Shown piece after piece: positions 27,880 to 36,954 of a DNA stretch of 43,275 nucleotides. Source of the stretch: Spirochaetales bacterium (lineage in GTDB: Bacteria; Spirochaetota; Spirochaetia; JAIPGG01); assembly GCA_021736255.1 (NCBI GenBank), contig JAIPGG010000013.1, positions 1 through 43,275 on the forward strand, written 5' to 3'. Each line of letters starts with the position of its first letter. Positions within the stretch are counted from its first letter, which is position 1. The position numbers and the translations under genes are program-made. The notes below the pieces were generated by a model. It was not told where the DNA came from and did not search any database. It saw only the letters and a program-made list of their open reading frames with translations.

Positions 27880-27889
27880 CGCAGGAAGT

Positions 27890-27918
27890 GCCCTGTATGG
27901 CCGCCGGCCGTGCAGGGC
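27890..27918 (+). promoter_or_regulatory. Hairpin between tuf and rpsJ, possible S10 leader element
   Basis: GCCCTG (27890-27895) pairs with CAGGGC (27913-27918), and inside it GGCC/GGCC closes a GCC loop (27899-27909). The stem ends 8 bases before the rpsJ Shine-Dalgarno sequence (27927), so it could modulate rpsJ translation or cap the tuf transcript. L4 control of the S10 leader is known in enterics; similarity to that leader is not claimed. Confidence 0.5.
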
Positions 27919-27935
27919 TTCTTATTGGAGGAAGC

Positions 27936-28244
27936 ATGGCGAAAGACAGAATACGGGTCCGGCTTCGGGGCTTTGATGTGGAGCTCATCGATCAAAGCGC
28001 ACGATCAATTGTTGATACCGTACAGAAAGCCGGTGCCAAGGTATCCGGTCCGGTTCCGTTGCCCACGAGGATCAACAAATACACCGTTTTGCGTTCACCG
28101 CACGTCAATAAAAAGGCGCGTGAGCAGTTCGAGATGCGGACCCATAAACGTCTGATCGATATTCTTCAGCCGACATCGGCTGTTATGGATTCCCTGATGC
28201 GGCTTGAGCTTCCGGCCGGTGTCGACGTAGAGATAAAGCAGTAG
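27936..28244 (+). CDS. rpsJ: 30S ribosomal protein S10
   Basis: A 102-residue S10 (also NusE). It starts [20 protein letters not shown] and contains [35 protein letters not shown] in three conserved blocks. I chose ATG 27936 because GGAGGAAG lies just upstream and the length equals the family norm; a longer in-frame GTG start at 27888 would run through the hairpin. First gene of the S10 cluster. Confidence 0.99.
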   Translation: MAKDRIRVRLRGFDVELIDQSARSIVDTVQKAGAKVSGPVPLPTRINKYTVLRSPHVNKKAREQFEMRTHKRLIDILQPTSAVMDSLMRLELPAGVDVEIKQ

Positions 28245-28253
28245 GATGAAACA

Positions 28254-28871
28254 ATGGTCGGATTATTAGGAAAAAAACTGGGCATGACTCAGGTCTTCGA
28301 CGAGAACGGCCGAGTCACTCCGGTTACCGTCCTGCAGATAGAACCTAATCTAGTAGTCGGTGAACGGACCCGGGATAAGAACGGATATAACTCGGTTATC
28401 CTCGGTGCGGAGAAAGGAACGAATATTTCCAAACCGGTGCTTGGGCAGTTCCCGGATGGTACCGAGCCCCGCAAGGAAGTGGTCGAGGTTCGTGACTTCG
28501 ATGGTGAATACACTGTCGGTGAATCGATCGGTATCGAGTTATTCGACAATATCCGGTATGTGGATGTTGTCGGATTGAGCAAAGGAAAAGGCTATCAGGG
28601 TGTTATGAAACGCCATGGCTTCTCGGGTGGAAGAAAAACCCACGGCTCGAAATTTCATAGAGCGAATGGTTCCACCGGATTGGCCGCCTCTCCGTCAAAG
28701 GTTTTCAAGGGTACGAAAATGCCCGGGCGGATGGGCCATGACCGGGTTACCATGCAGAACCTTCAGATCGTGCGTGTCGACCAGGAACGCGGGGTTCTGT
28801 TCATAAAAGGTTCGGTGCCCGGAGTACGGCAGGGTTTTGTCCTGATCAAGCGTGCGAAGAAAAAGGGATAG
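28254..28871 (+). CDS. rplC: 50S ribosomal protein L3
   Basis: A 205-residue L3. It begins VGLLGKKLGMTQVFDENGR and has the long loop that reaches the peptidyl transferase centre (GFSGGRKTHGSKFHR, then KVFKGTKMPGRMG). The site methylated by PrmB in E. coli (Gln150) is not a Gln here. It follows rpsJ by 9 bases. Confidence 0.99.
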   Translation: MVGLLGKKLGMTQVFDENGRVTPVTVLQIEPNLVVGERTRDKNGYNSVILGAEKGTNISKPVLGQFPDGTEPRKEVVEVRDFDGEYTVGESIGIELFDNIRYVDVVGLSKGKGYQGVMKRHGFSGGRKTHGSKFHRANGSTGLAASPSKVFKGTKMPGRMGHDRVTMQNLQIVRVDQERGVLFIKGSVPGVRQGFVLIKRAKKKG

Positions 28872-28877
28872 AGTATT

Positions 28878-29546
28878 ATGGAAATTACGGTTTTCTCGAA
28901 ACAGGGTGAATCCCTCCGCACAATTGAGCTCTCCGATCAAGTATTCGGTCGTGAAGTGAACGAAGGTGCCGTTTACGAGGCTGTCAAGAATGAACTGGCC
29001 AATGCCCGGGTGGGTACCGCTTCGACGAAAACACGAAGCGAAGTACGCGGAAGCGGCGCAAAGCCGTGGCGACAGAAAGGTACCGGTCGAGCACGCGCAG
29101 GACATCGGCGATCTCCCATATGGGTAGGCGGAGGTGTAGCTTTCGGGCCGAAGCCGCGGGATTACAGCTATTCGATACCGAAAAAGGTAAAGCGTTTGGC
29201 ATTTCGTTCTGTACTGAGTTTGAAAACGGCTGATGAGCGCCTGAAGGTTGTTGAAGATTTTTCAATAGATAGCGGAAAGACAAAGGATCTTATGCTTGTA
29301 CTCCGCTCCCTCATTGAGCCGGAGAGGACGCTTCTTGTTCTTCAGGAAGATGATCAGATGCTTCGCCGTGCCGGGCGCAACATTCCTTGGCTGCGAATCA
29401 TGACGTTCAACAGACTGCGGGTTCATGACCTCTTTTACGCGAAGCACGTACTTGTTCAGGAATCTGCAGCCTCCGCTCTCAACGAGTTTTACGATGAAGA
29501 GGGACGGAAGAAAAGAGCGGCAGAGAAAACGGAGTCTGAATCATGA
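28878..29546 (+). CDS. rplD: 50S ribosomal protein L4
   Basis: A 222-residue L4. The conserved loop GSGAKPWRQKGTGRARAGHR (57-76) reaches the exit tunnel near the macrolide site. The protein is about 20 residues longer than E. coli L4, ending in a charged tail [16 protein letters not shown]. Its stop overlaps the rplW start by 4 bases. Confidence 0.98.
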   Translation: MEITVFSKQGESLRTIELSDQVFGREVNEGAVYEAVKNELANARVGTASTKTRSEVRGSGAKPWRQKGTGRARAGHRRSPIWVGGGVAFGPKPRDYSYSIPKKVKRLAFRSVLSLKTADERLKVVEDFSIDSGKTKDLMLVLRSLIEPERTLLVLQEDDQMLRRAGRNIPWLRIMTFNRLRVHDLFYAKHVLVQESAASALNEFYDEEGRKKRAAEKTESES

Positions 29547-29830
29547 ATGCGGATCAGGTAATTATTGAACCGGTGGTAACGGAGAAATCCAATATGCTCC
29601 GGGAGCAAAACAAATATACGTTCAAGGTCTATAAGGCTGCGAACAAGGTGCAGATAATGCAGGCGCTGAAAGAGCTCTACGATGTCAATCCGGTCGCCTG
29701 CCGAACGATAAATGTCAAACCGAAGCCCAAGCGTCAGCGTCTGAGAACTCAAGGCAGAACGGCGTCATGGAAGAAGGCCGTCGTAACCTTGTCTCCCGGT
29801 GACTCGATCGACGCTTTCGAGGGCGCATGA
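29543..29830 (+). CDS. rplW: 50S ribosomal protein L23
   Basis: A 95-residue L23 at the tunnel exit, docking site for SRP and trigger factor. Conserved: [20 protein letters not shown] (7-26) and [24 protein letters not shown] overlaps the rplD stop (ATGA), so translation is coupled. Confidence 0.98.
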   Translation: MNADQVIIEPVVTEKSNMLREQNKYTFKVYKAANKVQIMQALKELYDVNPVACRTINVKPKPKRQRLRTQGRTASWKKAVVTLSPGDSIDAFEGA

Positions 29831-29849
29831 GCAATGGGGGAGGAACAGC

Positions 29850-30677
29850 GTGAGCATTAAGTATTATAAACCGAACACTCCGACGAGAAGATTCGCTTCA
29901 ACCCTCGGCAATGAAGGTTTGACCAAGAGCAAGCCGAATAAAGCGCATTTGAAGGGAAAGAAACGAACTTCGGCCCGTGATTCCGCCGGACGAATGAGTG
30001 TACGCAGAAAGGGCGGAGGTCACAAGCAGCGATACCGTGAAATAGATTTCCGGAGAGAGAATACAGGGATAATCGGTACAGTTCAAACGATCGAATACGA
30101 TCCCAATCGCTCTGCTAATATAGCACTGGTTGTTTTTCAAAACGGCGACAAACGCTATATTCTCGCTCCGAAGGTCCTTCGTGCAGGCCAGAAGATCCAA
30201 AGCGGACCGAAGGCCCCTATTCAGCCGGGTAATGCACTGCCTCTTTCAGCCATACCCGATGGAACACAGGTCCATAATGTGGAATTGCATTACGGAAAGG
30301 GTGGGCAGATGGTTCGTTCCGCCGGTTCTTATGCAATAGTACAGGCGCATGAAGGGGACTATGTAACCGTGAGACTCCCTTCAGGAGAGTCGAGAAAGGT
30401 TTTTTCCCAGTGCTTCGCCACTATCGGAATCATTGGGAATGAGGATCACATGAATGTCCAGCTCGGCAAAGCCGGGCGGTCACGTTGGCTTGGAAAACGC
30501 CCGAAGGTCCGGGGTGTCGTTATGAATCCGATCGACCATCCTCATGGAGGTGGAGAGGGACGTACTTCCGGCGGGCGTCATCCTGTTTCTCCGAGTGGAG
30601 TCCCGACTAAGGGATACCGAACCAGGAAGAAAAAGAAATATTCCGACAAGATGATTGTCAAACGTAGAAAGAAATAA
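29850..30677 (+). CDS. rplB: 50S ribosomal protein L2
   Basis: A 275-residue L2. It starts [16 protein letters not shown] and contains [13 protein letters not shown] and [19 protein letters not shown], the region with the conserved His near the peptidyl transferase centre. The GTG at 29850, preceded by GGGGGAGGA, gives the family length; an in-frame ATG-type extension upstream overlaps rplW and is rejected. Confidence 0.98.
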   Translation: MSIKYYKPNTPTRRFASTLGNEGLTKSKPNKAHLKGKKRTSARDSAGRMSVRRKGGGHKQRYREIDFRRENTGIIGTVQTIEYDPNRSANIALVVFQNGDKRYILAPKVLRAGQKIQSGPKAPIQPGNALPLSAIPDGTQVHNVELHYGKGGQMVRSAGSYAIVQAHEGDYVTVRLPSGESRKVFSQCFATIGIIGNEDHMNVQLGKAGRSRWLGKRPKVRGVVMNPIDHPHGGGEGRTSGGRHPVSPSGVPTKGYRTRKKKKYSDKMIVKRRKK

Positions 30678-30689
30678 TAGGAGCGCGGT

Positions 30690-30971
30690 GTGTCTAGATC
30701 GATAAAGAAAGGACCGTTCATCGAAAAGAGTCTCTATAAGAAGGTGCTTGCAGAAAGCAAGTCCGGAGAGAAGAAGATGATCAAAACATATTCCCGGCAA
30801 TCCACTATTATACCGGAGATGGTCGGCCAGACGATTTCCGTTTATACCGGGAAGACTTGGGTGCCTGTTTATGTCACGGAAAATCTTGTCGGTCATAAAC
30901 TCGGTGAGTTTGCTCCGACCCGATTGTTTCGGGGACATTCTCGATCAGACGTCAAAGCGACGAAGAAGTAG
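30690..30971 (+). CDS. rpsS: 30S ribosomal protein S19
   Basis: A 93-residue S19 of the 30S head. Conserved [14 protein letters not shown] at the start, [20 protein letters not shown] and [12 protein letters not shown]. It uses a GTG start with AGGAG 6 bases upstream. Confidence 0.98.
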   Translation: MSRSIKKGPFIEKSLYKKVLAESKSGEKKMIKTYSRQSTIIPEMVGQTISVYTGKTWVPVYVTENLVGHKLGEFAPTRLFRGHSRSDVKATKK

Positions 30972-30979
30972 GTTTCGAT

Positions 30980-31342
30980 ATGAATGCGAAGAAAGGTTAT
31001 CACGCCACCGCAAAATACTTGTTAGCCTCTCCCTTTAAGGTACGGCCTATAGCCGACGAGGTGAGAAGGAAGGCATATCCCGAGGCAATCGCGATCCTCG
31101 AGAATCTGCCGAACAAGGGAGCAAAGCTTCTCAAGAAGGTCATAGAGTCAGCTGCGGCTAATGCCCTCTTTCAGAACAAACAGCTTGACGAGGATATGCT
31201 TTTTGTTTCAGAGCTGCTTGTAGACGAGGGCCCGCGGATGAAGCGCATGTGGGCCAGAGGACGCGGTCGTCGCGACATCCTGCTAAAGCGGATGTGCCAC
31301 ATATCGGCTGCTGTAGATGAAATTTCGAGCACGGGGGAATAG
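30980..31342 (+). CDS. rplV: 50S ribosomal protein L22
   Basis: A 120-residue L22, whose beta hairpin lines the exit tunnel (the C-terminal RMKRMWARGRGRRDILLKR). The stop codon is directly followed by the rpsC ATG with no gap. Confidence 0.98.
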   Translation: MNAKKGYHATAKYLLASPFKVRPIADEVRRKAYPEAIAILENLPNKGAKLLKKVIESAAANALFQNKQLDEDMLFVSELLVDEGPRMKRMWARGRGRRDILLKRMCHISAAVDEISSTGE

Positions 31343-32035
31343 ATGGGACAGAAGGTAAATCCGTACGGTCTGCGGCTTGGTATAAATAAGCAATGGAAAT
31401 CTCGATGGTATGTAGATCCGCGAGAATACTCCAAGACCCTCCATGAGGACTTGAAGCTCAGAAAGATGATCGATGAGAGTCCTGAAACAAAAACTGCGGA
31501 TGTGGCCGATGTTGAAATTATCCGCCATCCCCAGAGAATTACCATTGTAATTCATACCGCTCGACCCGGTGTAATTATCGGTGCTAAGGGATCGAATATT
31601 GAAAAGATCGGGAGCAGGCTGCAGAAGGTTGCCGGGAAAAAGATTCAGATCAAGATCAAGGAAGTAAAACGCCCGGAAGCGAATGCGCAGGTTGTAGCTC
31701 AGAACATAGCTCGTCAGCTAAAATCCCGTTCATCCTTTCGAAGAACCTTGAAAATGGCTGTATCAAACGCCATGAAGACAGGAATCCAGGGAATCAAGGT
31801 AAAGGTATCCGGCCGTCTCGGAGGATCGGAGATGTCCCGAACCGAAGAGTACAAGGACGGCAGGATTCCCTTGCATACGTTTCGGGCAAACATTGATTAC
31901 GGTTTGTCTGTCGCCAAGACGACCTTCGGTACCATTGGAGTGAAGGTGTGGATGTTCCATGGTGAAATCCTCGGCAAAGAAGACAAGGAAGATGCCGGTC
32001 TAGTAGTCAAGAAGAAACACGGTAAGGAAAACTAA
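31343..32035 (+). CDS. rpsC: 30S ribosomal protein S3
   Basis: A 230-residue S3 at the mRNA entry channel. It begins [19 protein letters not shown], has the KH motif [16 protein letters not shown] (73-88) and the C-terminal domain with [12 protein letters not shown]. Starts immediately after rplV. Confidence 0.99.
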   Translation: MGQKVNPYGLRLGINKQWKSRWYVDPREYSKTLHEDLKLRKMIDESPETKTADVADVEIIRHPQRITIVIHTARPGVIIGAKGSNIEKIGSRLQKVAGKKIQIKIKEVKRPEANAQVVAQNIARQLKSRSSFRRTLKMAVSNAMKTGIQGIKVKVSGRLGGSEMSRTEEYKDGRIPLHTFRANIDYGLSVAKTTFGTIGVKVWMFHGEILGKEDKEDAGLVVKKKHGKEN

Positions 32036-32048
32036 GGAGTCAACGCCA

Positions 32049-32465
32049 ATGCTCAGTCCTAAGCGAACGAAATACCGAAAACGACAACGAGGATCACTTT
32101 CCGGCAAGGCCGGACGTGGGAATACCATTTCCTTCGGCGATTTCGGACTTGTAGCAACTGAGAATAAATGGATAACGAATAGACAGATCGAGGCCGCACG
32201 TATTGCTATGACGCGTTACATGAAGCGCGGCGGTAAGGTTTGGATTCGACTGTTTCCCGATATGCCCTATACCAAGAAACCGGCGGAAACCCGGATGGGC
32301 AAGGGAAAGGGAGCTCCAGAGTATTGGGTTGCTGTAGTAAAAGCCGGAACCGTTATGTTCGAGATAGCCGGCGTGCCCAGATCGGTAGCACATGAGGCGC
32401 TCAGACTGGCCGCCCACAAGCTGCCTATCAAGGCTCGGTTTGCGGCCCGCAGGACAATGGAGTAG
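32049..32465 (+). CDS. rplP: 50S ribosomal protein L16
   Basis: A 138-residue L16. Conserved [14 protein letters not shown] at the start, [20 protein letters not shown] in the middle and [19 protein letters not shown], the loop that contacts A-site tRNA. Follows rpsC by 13 bases. Confidence 0.99.
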   Translation: MLSPKRTKYRKRQRGSLSGKAGRGNTISFGDFGLVATENKWITNRQIEAARIAMTRYMKRGGKVWIRLFPDMPYTKKPAETRMGKGKGAPEYWVAVVKAGTVMFEIAGVPRSVAHEALRLAAHKLPIKARFAARRTME

Positions 32466-32469
32466 AACC

Positions 32470-32676
32470 ATGAAGAATTCATTCAATGATCTGAGTTACG
32501 ACGAGCTGATAAACAAGCGGGATGAACTGAAGAAGAAGTATCTGGATCTCAGATTCAATATGGTTATCGGCCATATCGACAATCCCCTGGAAAAACGGAC
32601 GCTTAGGCGGCATATCGCCAGGTTGAATACAAAGATTCATCAGTATGAAATTGCCGCTGCGCAAGAACAGGTCTAG
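32470..32676 (+). CDS. rpmC: 50S ribosomal protein L29
   Basis: A 68-residue L29, helical hairpin at the tunnel exit next to L23. Typical [20 protein letters not shown] (8-27) and [12 protein letters not shown] 32470 is 4 bases after rplP and has GGAG upstream, so the longer frame reaching back into rplP is not used. Confidence 0.97.
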   Translation: MKNSFNDLSYDELINKRDELKKKYLDLRFNMVIGHIDNPLEKRTLRRHIARLNTKIHQYEIAAAQEQV

Positions 32677-32685
32677 GAGTAGGTT

Positions 32686-32952
32686 GTGGAAGAGACGAAG
32701 AAGAAGGTTCAACGCAAAGAATACAGCGGATACGTAACAAGCGATAAGATGGAAAAGACCATCGTCGTGAAAATTGTAGGAAAAAAGCTCCATAGCTTGT
32801 ACAAAAAGTACATAAACAGCTCAAAGAAGGTAAAAGCCCACGATGAGAACAACGACGCCAACACCGGCGATTATGTCCGCATCAGGGAAACCAGGCCTCT
32901 GAGCAAAGATAAACGTTGGGAGCTGGTTGAAATAGTAGAACGGGCGAAATAA
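32686..32952 (+). CDS. rpsQ: 30S ribosomal protein S17
   Basis: An 88-residue S17 with the OB-fold signature [16 protein letters not shown] (16-31) and [18 protein letters not shown] (61-78). GTG start after an AGGAGTAGG purine tract. Last gene of the classical S10 cluster. Confidence 0.97.
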   Translation: MEETKKKVQRKEYSGYVTSDKMEKTIVVKIVGKKLHSLYKKYINSSKKVKAHDENNDANTGDYVRIRETRPLSKDKRWELVEIVERAK

Positions 32953-32991
32953 TCGTGAGTAGACGTGAAGAGTAGTTGTTGGGGGTGAGTC

Positions 32992-33360
32992 ATGATACAA
33001 ATGAGCACATACCTGAATGTTGCGGACAACAGCGGAGCGAAGCGTGTTCAGTGCATCAAAGTGCTCGGCGGGTCGAAACGAAAGACCGCCGGGATCGGAG
33101 ATGTCATCGTGGTCGCAGTTAAGGACGCCATTCCGAATGCTCCGGTAAAGAGGGGAGAAGTGCAGCGCGCTGTTATTGTCCGAACAAATAAGGAGTTCCG
33201 CAGGTCCGACGGAACATATATTCGGTTTGATGATAATGCCTGTGTTTTAATTGATTCAGGAAATAATCCCCGGGGAAAACGTATTTTTGGACCGGTTGCG
33301 CGGGAACTGCGCGATGCGGATTATATGAAAATAATATCCCTGGCACCGGAAGTACTGTAG
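32992..33360 (+). CDS. rplN: 50S ribosomal protein L14
   Basis: A 122-residue L14, standard length. It begins [18 protein letters not shown] and contains [16 protein letters not shown]. It starts the spc cluster, 39 bases after rpsQ, with no promoter recognised in the gap. Confidence 0.99.
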   Translation: MIQMSTYLNVADNSGAKRVQCIKVLGGSKRKTAGIGDVIVVAVKDAIPNAPVKRGEVQRAVIVRTNKEFRRSDGTYIRFDDNACVLIDSGNNPRGKRIFGPVARELRDADYMKIISLAPEVL

Positions 33361-33369
33361 GGGGATGCG

Positions 33370-33672
33370 ATGAAACTGAAGGTAAATGATCAGGTGCGAA
33401 TCATTTCAGGACGTGAAAAAGGGAAAGAAGGCAGGATTCTTCGACTAACTCCGGACCATAAGAGGGTTATTGTTGAAGGATTGAATATGGTCAAGAAAGC
33501 CAGAAAGCAGCGCAAACAGGGAGACCAGAGTGGAATAATTGAGATAGAAGCTCCTGTCCATGCATCGAATGTTAAGGTGATCTGCCCGTCCTGCGGTCCT
33601 ACCCGCCTTGCTTATTCGGAAGAAGCGGGAGAAAAGATTCGTGTCTGCAAGAAATGTGGTGAGGCATTGTAA
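33370..33672 (+). CDS. rplX: 50S ribosomal protein L24
   Basis: A 100-residue L24. The KOW motif is at the start ([17 protein letters not shown], 7-23). The C terminus carries a zinc ribbon with Cys72, Cys75, Cys93 and Cys96, a form found in part of the bacteria. Its stop shares one base with the rplE start. Confidence 0.98.
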   Translation: MKLKVNDQVRIISGREKGKEGRILRLTPDHKRVIVEGLNMVKKARKQRKQGDQSGIIEIEAPVHASNVKVICPSCGPTRLAYSEEAGEKIRVCKKCGEAL

Positions 33673-34229
33673 TGGCAGAAAAGAATTATGTACCTAGGTT
33701 GAAACGGCTTTACCGTGAAGAAATAGCTCAGGAACTGAAAAACGAGTTCAGCTATGGATCGGTCATGCGGATTCCTTCGATAGAAAAGGTCATAGTCAAT
33801 GTCGGGGTCGGCGATGCCCTGCAAAACAAGAAATTGTTGGATGCTGCAGCAGAAGAACTGGCATTGATTACTGGACAACGGCCGGTAAAAACGAAAGCAA
33901 GGAAGTCCATTGCCGCTTTCAAGGTCCGACAGGGGTATGAAATTGGAGCGAAGGCAACGCTTCGGGGTGATCGAATGTACGAGTTTCTCGATCGTCTGAT
34001 GAATGTTGCACTTCCACGGGTGCGAGATTTCCGGGGCGTTAATCCGAATGCCTTTGACGGGCATGGAAATTACGCACTTGGAATAACAGAGCAGATTATT
34101 TTCCCTGAAATCGATTATGACAAGATTGAGGGAATTCGCGGAATGAATATCGTAATTGTAACGACGGCAGAGACCGATCAGGAGGCCAAGAGCCTGCTGA
34201 CCAAACTGGGAATGCCTTTCAGGAAATAG
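33672..34229 (+). CDS. rplE: 50S ribosomal protein L5
   Basis: A 185-residue L5, binding 5S rRNA and forming the B1b bridge. Conserved [13 protein letters not shown] (36-48), [14 protein letters not shown] (74-87) and [20 protein letters not shown] (132-151). TAATG overlap with rplX. Confidence 0.99.
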   Translation: MAEKNYVPRLKRLYREEIAQELKNEFSYGSVMRIPSIEKVIVNVGVGDALQNKKLLDAAAEELALITGQRPVKTKARKSIAAFKVRQGYEIGAKATLRGDRMYEFLDRLMNVALPRVRDFRGVNPNAFDGHGNYALGITEQIIFPEIDYDKIEGIRGMNIVIVTTAETDQEAKSLLTKLGMPFRK

Positions 34230-34239
34230 TGAGGGGTTT

Positions 34240-34425
34240 ATGGCAAAGAAATCACAGATCGTTAAATCGATGCAGAAACCGAAATACATGACCCGTAAGG
34301 TCAACCGCTGCAAGGTTTGCGGAAGGCCCCGTGGTTACATGCGCAAATTCGAAATGTGCAGAATCTGCTTTCGCGATCTCGCAAATAAGGGAATGATCCC
34401 CGGCGTAACGAAATCAAGCTGGTAG
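34240..34425 (+). CDS. rpsZ: 30S ribosomal protein S14, zinc-binding (type Z)
   Basis: A 61-residue S14 of the short, zinc-dependent type. The zinc ligands Cys24, Cys27, Cys40 and Cys43 are all present ([16 protein letters not shown]). The C-terminal [11 protein letters not shown] is standard. Confidence 0.98.
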   Translation: MAKKSQIVKSMQKPKYMTRKVNRCKVCGRPRGYMRKFEMCRICFRDLANKGMIPGVTKSSW

Positions 34426-34435
34426 GGAGAAGGTT

Positions 34436-34834
34436 ATGAGTGTTTCCGACCCTGTAGCAGATATGCTGACAAAAATTCGAAATGCGAGCGAGGCAAATTT
34501 CGAGAAGGTGGATATAAGCACCTCGAAACTCAAGCTTGAAATCGTGAAGATTCTCAAGAATGAGGGATTCATCAAGAACTTCAAAAAGATTTCACAAAAC
34601 GGATTCAATTATATTCGTATCTTTTTGAAATATGATGATACGAATGATCCGATTATCCACGGACTCTCGAAGATTTCCACTCCCGGAAGAAGAGTATATT
34701 CCGGGTACAAGAGAATGCCCCGAGTCTATAACGGATTCGGAACCGTCATAATCTCCACCTCTGTCGGAGTAACTACCGGTAGAAAGGCTGTAGAAAAAAA
34801 GGTCGGTGGCGAACTAATCTGTTCGGTCTGGTGA
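34436..34834 (+). CDS. rpsH: 30S ribosomal protein S8
   Basis: A 132-residue S8, which binds 16S helix 21 and represses the spc operon in E. coli. It begins [17 protein letters not shown] and ends in the typical [18 protein letters not shown]. Confidence 0.99.
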   Translation: MSVSDPVADMLTKIRNASEANFEKVDISTSKLKLEIVKILKNEGFIKNFKKISQNGFNYIRIFLKYDDTNDPIIHGLSKISTPGRRVYSGYKRMPRVYNGFGTVIISTSVGVTTGRKAVEKKVGGELICSVW

Positions 34835-34852
34835 TAGTACAGGAGTAATGGT

Positions 34853-35398
34853 ATGTCACGTATAGGAATACTACCGATTGAAGTACCAAACGGTGTAACA
34901 GTCGACATAGATGAAAAGGCGTATACCGTAACAGTAAAGGGACCGAAGGGTGAGTTGAGCGAAAAATTTCGTCCGGAAGTTTCTATTCTGCAAAGCGACA
35001 ACGTCATCAGTGTAGAGCGGAACAGCGAGACCAAAAAAGCCCGCGGCTTCCATGGGCTCTACCGGAAGCTTGTTTCTAATATGGTACATGGTGTAAGTCA
35101 GGGTTTTCAGATCAGCCTTGTTATAAACGGTGTCGGTTATCGAGCGGAGATGAACAAGGACGTGCTTATACTCAACCTCGGGTTTTCGAATCCGATTGAA
35201 TTCCCTGTTCCCGATGGCCTGACCATAACATGTGAAGGAACGAACAAGGTGATCGTAGAAGGCGCGGACAAACAGAAGGTAGGCCAGACAGCAGCGGAGA
35301 TTCGCTCTATCAGGCCGCCGGAGCCGTATAAGGGCAAGGGTGTCAAATACGAGGAAGAGCTGATCAGTCGAAAGATCGGTAAGACCGGCGTAAAGTAG
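34853..35398 (+). CDS. rplF: 50S ribosomal protein L6
   Basis: A 181-residue L6 near the sarcin-ricin loop. Conserved SRIGILPIEVPNGV at the start and RPPEPYKGKGVKYEEELI near the end (155-172), which is the strongest family signature. Confidence 0.99.
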   Translation: MSRIGILPIEVPNGVTVDIDEKAYTVTVKGPKGELSEKFRPEVSILQSDNVISVERNSETKKARGFHGLYRKLVSNMVHGVSQGFQISLVINGVGYRAEMNKDVLILNLGFSNPIEFPVPDGLTITCEGTNKVIVEGADKQKVGQTAAEIRSIRPPEPYKGKGVKYEEELISRKIGKTGVK

Positions 35399-35407
35399 GG
35401 TAGCTGA

Positions 35408-35767
35408 ATGAAGCGATTAGAAGAAAAGAAAAGAATGAGGCATGGCCGAAAGCGCCATGTTAGAAAGAAGATCTACGGAACTGCCGAGCGTCCGCGGTTA
35501 AGTGTGTTCAAGAGCAACAGTTATATGTATGCTCAGGTTATCAACGATAATGAAGGCACAACCCTTGCATCGATTTCTCATCTCGAGGGTTCGAACCGCT
35601 CCATACCGAATACAGTAGAGGGTTCTGCGCAGCTCGGCGAGGCTCTCGGCAAAAAGCTGAAAGAGATGAATATAACGACTGTAGTTTTCGATCGAAACGG
35701 CTACCCGTATCATGGGAAGGTGAAATCCTTTGCCGACGGAACGAGGAAAGCAGGAATACAGATCTAG
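35408..35767 (+). CDS. rplR: 50S ribosomal protein L18
   Basis: A 119-residue L18, a 5S rRNA-binding protein. Conserved RPRLSVFKSNSYMYAQVI (27-44) and FDRNGYPYHGKVKSFADG (94-111). Nine bases from both neighbours. Confidence 0.98.
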   Translation: MKRLEEKKRMRHGRKRHVRKKIYGTAERPRLSVFKSNSYMYAQVINDNEGTTLASISHLEGSNRSIPNTVEGSAQLGEALGKKLKEMNITTVVFDRNGYPYHGKVKSFADGTRKAGIQI

Positions 35768-35776
35768 GGGGAAGAT

Positions 35777-36274
35777 GTGGATCATCAGGAACGTGATAAC
35801 GAAATAATAGAAAAGCTTATACGCCTGAACCGTGTGTCAAAGGTAGTAAAGGGCGGCCGTCGTTTCTCGTTTTCCGCGCTTGTCGTTGTCGGCGATCAGA
35901 ACGGCAGAGTCGGTTTCGGTTTCGGTAAAGCAAATGATGTAGCCGAAGCGATCCGCAAGAGTGTGGACAAGGGAAAACAAAATATGATTACCGTCCCTCT
36001 GAAAAAAAACACCTTGCCGCATGAGATTCTGGGAGAATACAAGAGTGCCCAGGTGCTCATGAGACCCGCTTCTCCCGGTACCGGTGTAATCGCCGGAGGT
36101 CCCGTGCGTGCTGTGATGGATGCAGCCGGTATCCATGATGTACTGAGTAAATCTCTCGGATCCGACAACACCCTGAATATAGTGAAGGCGGTATTTAACG
36201 GCCTCGAAAATCTCATGGACGCTCGGGTTATCGCAAAAAATCGCGGAAAAACCTTGAGCGAGTTCTGGGGGTAA
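35777..36274 (+). CDS. rpsE: 30S ribosomal protein S5
   Basis: A 165-residue S5. Conserved VSKVVKGGRRFSFSALVVVG (19-38), GRVGFGFGKANDVAEAIRK (43-61) and SPGTGVIAGGPVRAVMDAAG. The GTG start follows a GGGGGAAGA tract; an ATG two bases earlier is out of frame. Confidence 0.98.
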   Translation: MDHQERDNEIIEKLIRLNRVSKVVKGGRRFSFSALVVVGDQNGRVGFGFGKANDVAEAIRKSVDKGKQNMITVPLKKNTLPHEILGEYKSAQVLMRPASPGTGVIAGGPVRAVMDAAGIHDVLSKSLGSDNTLNIVKAVFNGLENLMDARVIAKNRGKTLSEFWG

Positions 36275-36278
36275 GTAG

Positions 36279-36458
36279 ATGAAAAAGGTGCGGATAATCC
36301 TGAAGCGAAGTACTATTGGCAGCAAACCGAAGCACAGAAGAACAATAGAGGCTCTCGGATTGAAAAAGGTCAACTCGCAGGTCGAACAGGAAGCAAACCC
36401 GGCAATAATGGGAATGATAGAGTCGGTTTTGCACCTGGTTGAAGTAGAGGAGTTATAA
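36279..36458 (+). CDS. rpmD: 50S ribosomal protein L30
   Basis: A 59-residue L30 starting MKKVRIILKRSTIGSKPKHR, with TIEALGLKKVNSQV and a C-terminal VLHLVEVEEL. It lies 4 bases after rpsE and 4 before rplO, exactly where L30 is expected. L30 is absent from some bacteria, so its presence here is informative. Confidence 0.97.
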   Translation: MKKVRIILKRSTIGSKPKHRRTIEALGLKKVNSQVEQEANPAIMGMIESVLHLVEVEEL

Positions 36459-36462
36459 TACC

Positions 36463-36927
36463 ATGAGTGGTTTTGAATTACACGCTCCCAAAGGAGCCAA
36501 AAAACGGCATCGACCGATCGGACGCGGTGAAGGTTCCGGTCACGGCGGCACCTCCGGGAAAGGCCATAAGGGACAGAAGGCCCGCTCCGGTGGAAATGTA
36601 AGGCTCGGATTCGAAGGTGGTCAGATGCCGCTTTATCGACGGATAGCACGTCGCGGCTTCTCGAACTACCATTTCAAGAATGATTACACAATTGTCAATG
36701 TATCCAGTCTCGAGAAGAAGTTCAAAAACGGAGAGGTTGTTGATACCAATGAATTATTCAAACGAGGTATCATCAAAAAAAGCAAAATGCCGGTCAAACT
36801 CTTGGGGAACGGAGATCTTTCTCTATCGTTAACAGTAAAACTCGATAAGATTTCTGCATCAGCAAGAAAGAAGGTCGAAGCGGCAGGGGGAACTCTCGAA
36901 GTGACCTCTGAACAATCATCGGAATAG
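36463..36927 (+). CDS. rplO: 50S ribosomal protein L15
   Basis: A 154-residue L15. The Gly-rich N-terminal extension GRGEGSGHGGTSGKGHKGQK (21-40), GFEGGQMPLYRRIARRGF and the C-terminal VEAAGGTLEV are typical. Precedes secY by 27 bases. Confidence 0.98.
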   Translation: MSGFELHAPKGAKKRHRPIGRGEGSGHGGTSGKGHKGQKARSGGNVRLGFEGGQMPLYRRIARRGFSNYHFKNDYTIVNVSSLEKKFKNGEVVDTNELFKRGIIKKSKMPVKLLGNGDLSLSLTVKLDKISASARKKVEAAGGTLEVTSEQSSE

Positions 36928-36954
36928 CAGAAAGAAACGGGGCAGGAATAAGGT

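Noticed and set aside
32392-32469. N-terminal extension of L29 reaching back into rplP
   Set aside because: The ATG at 32470 gives the family length and the extension merely reads rplP in another frame.
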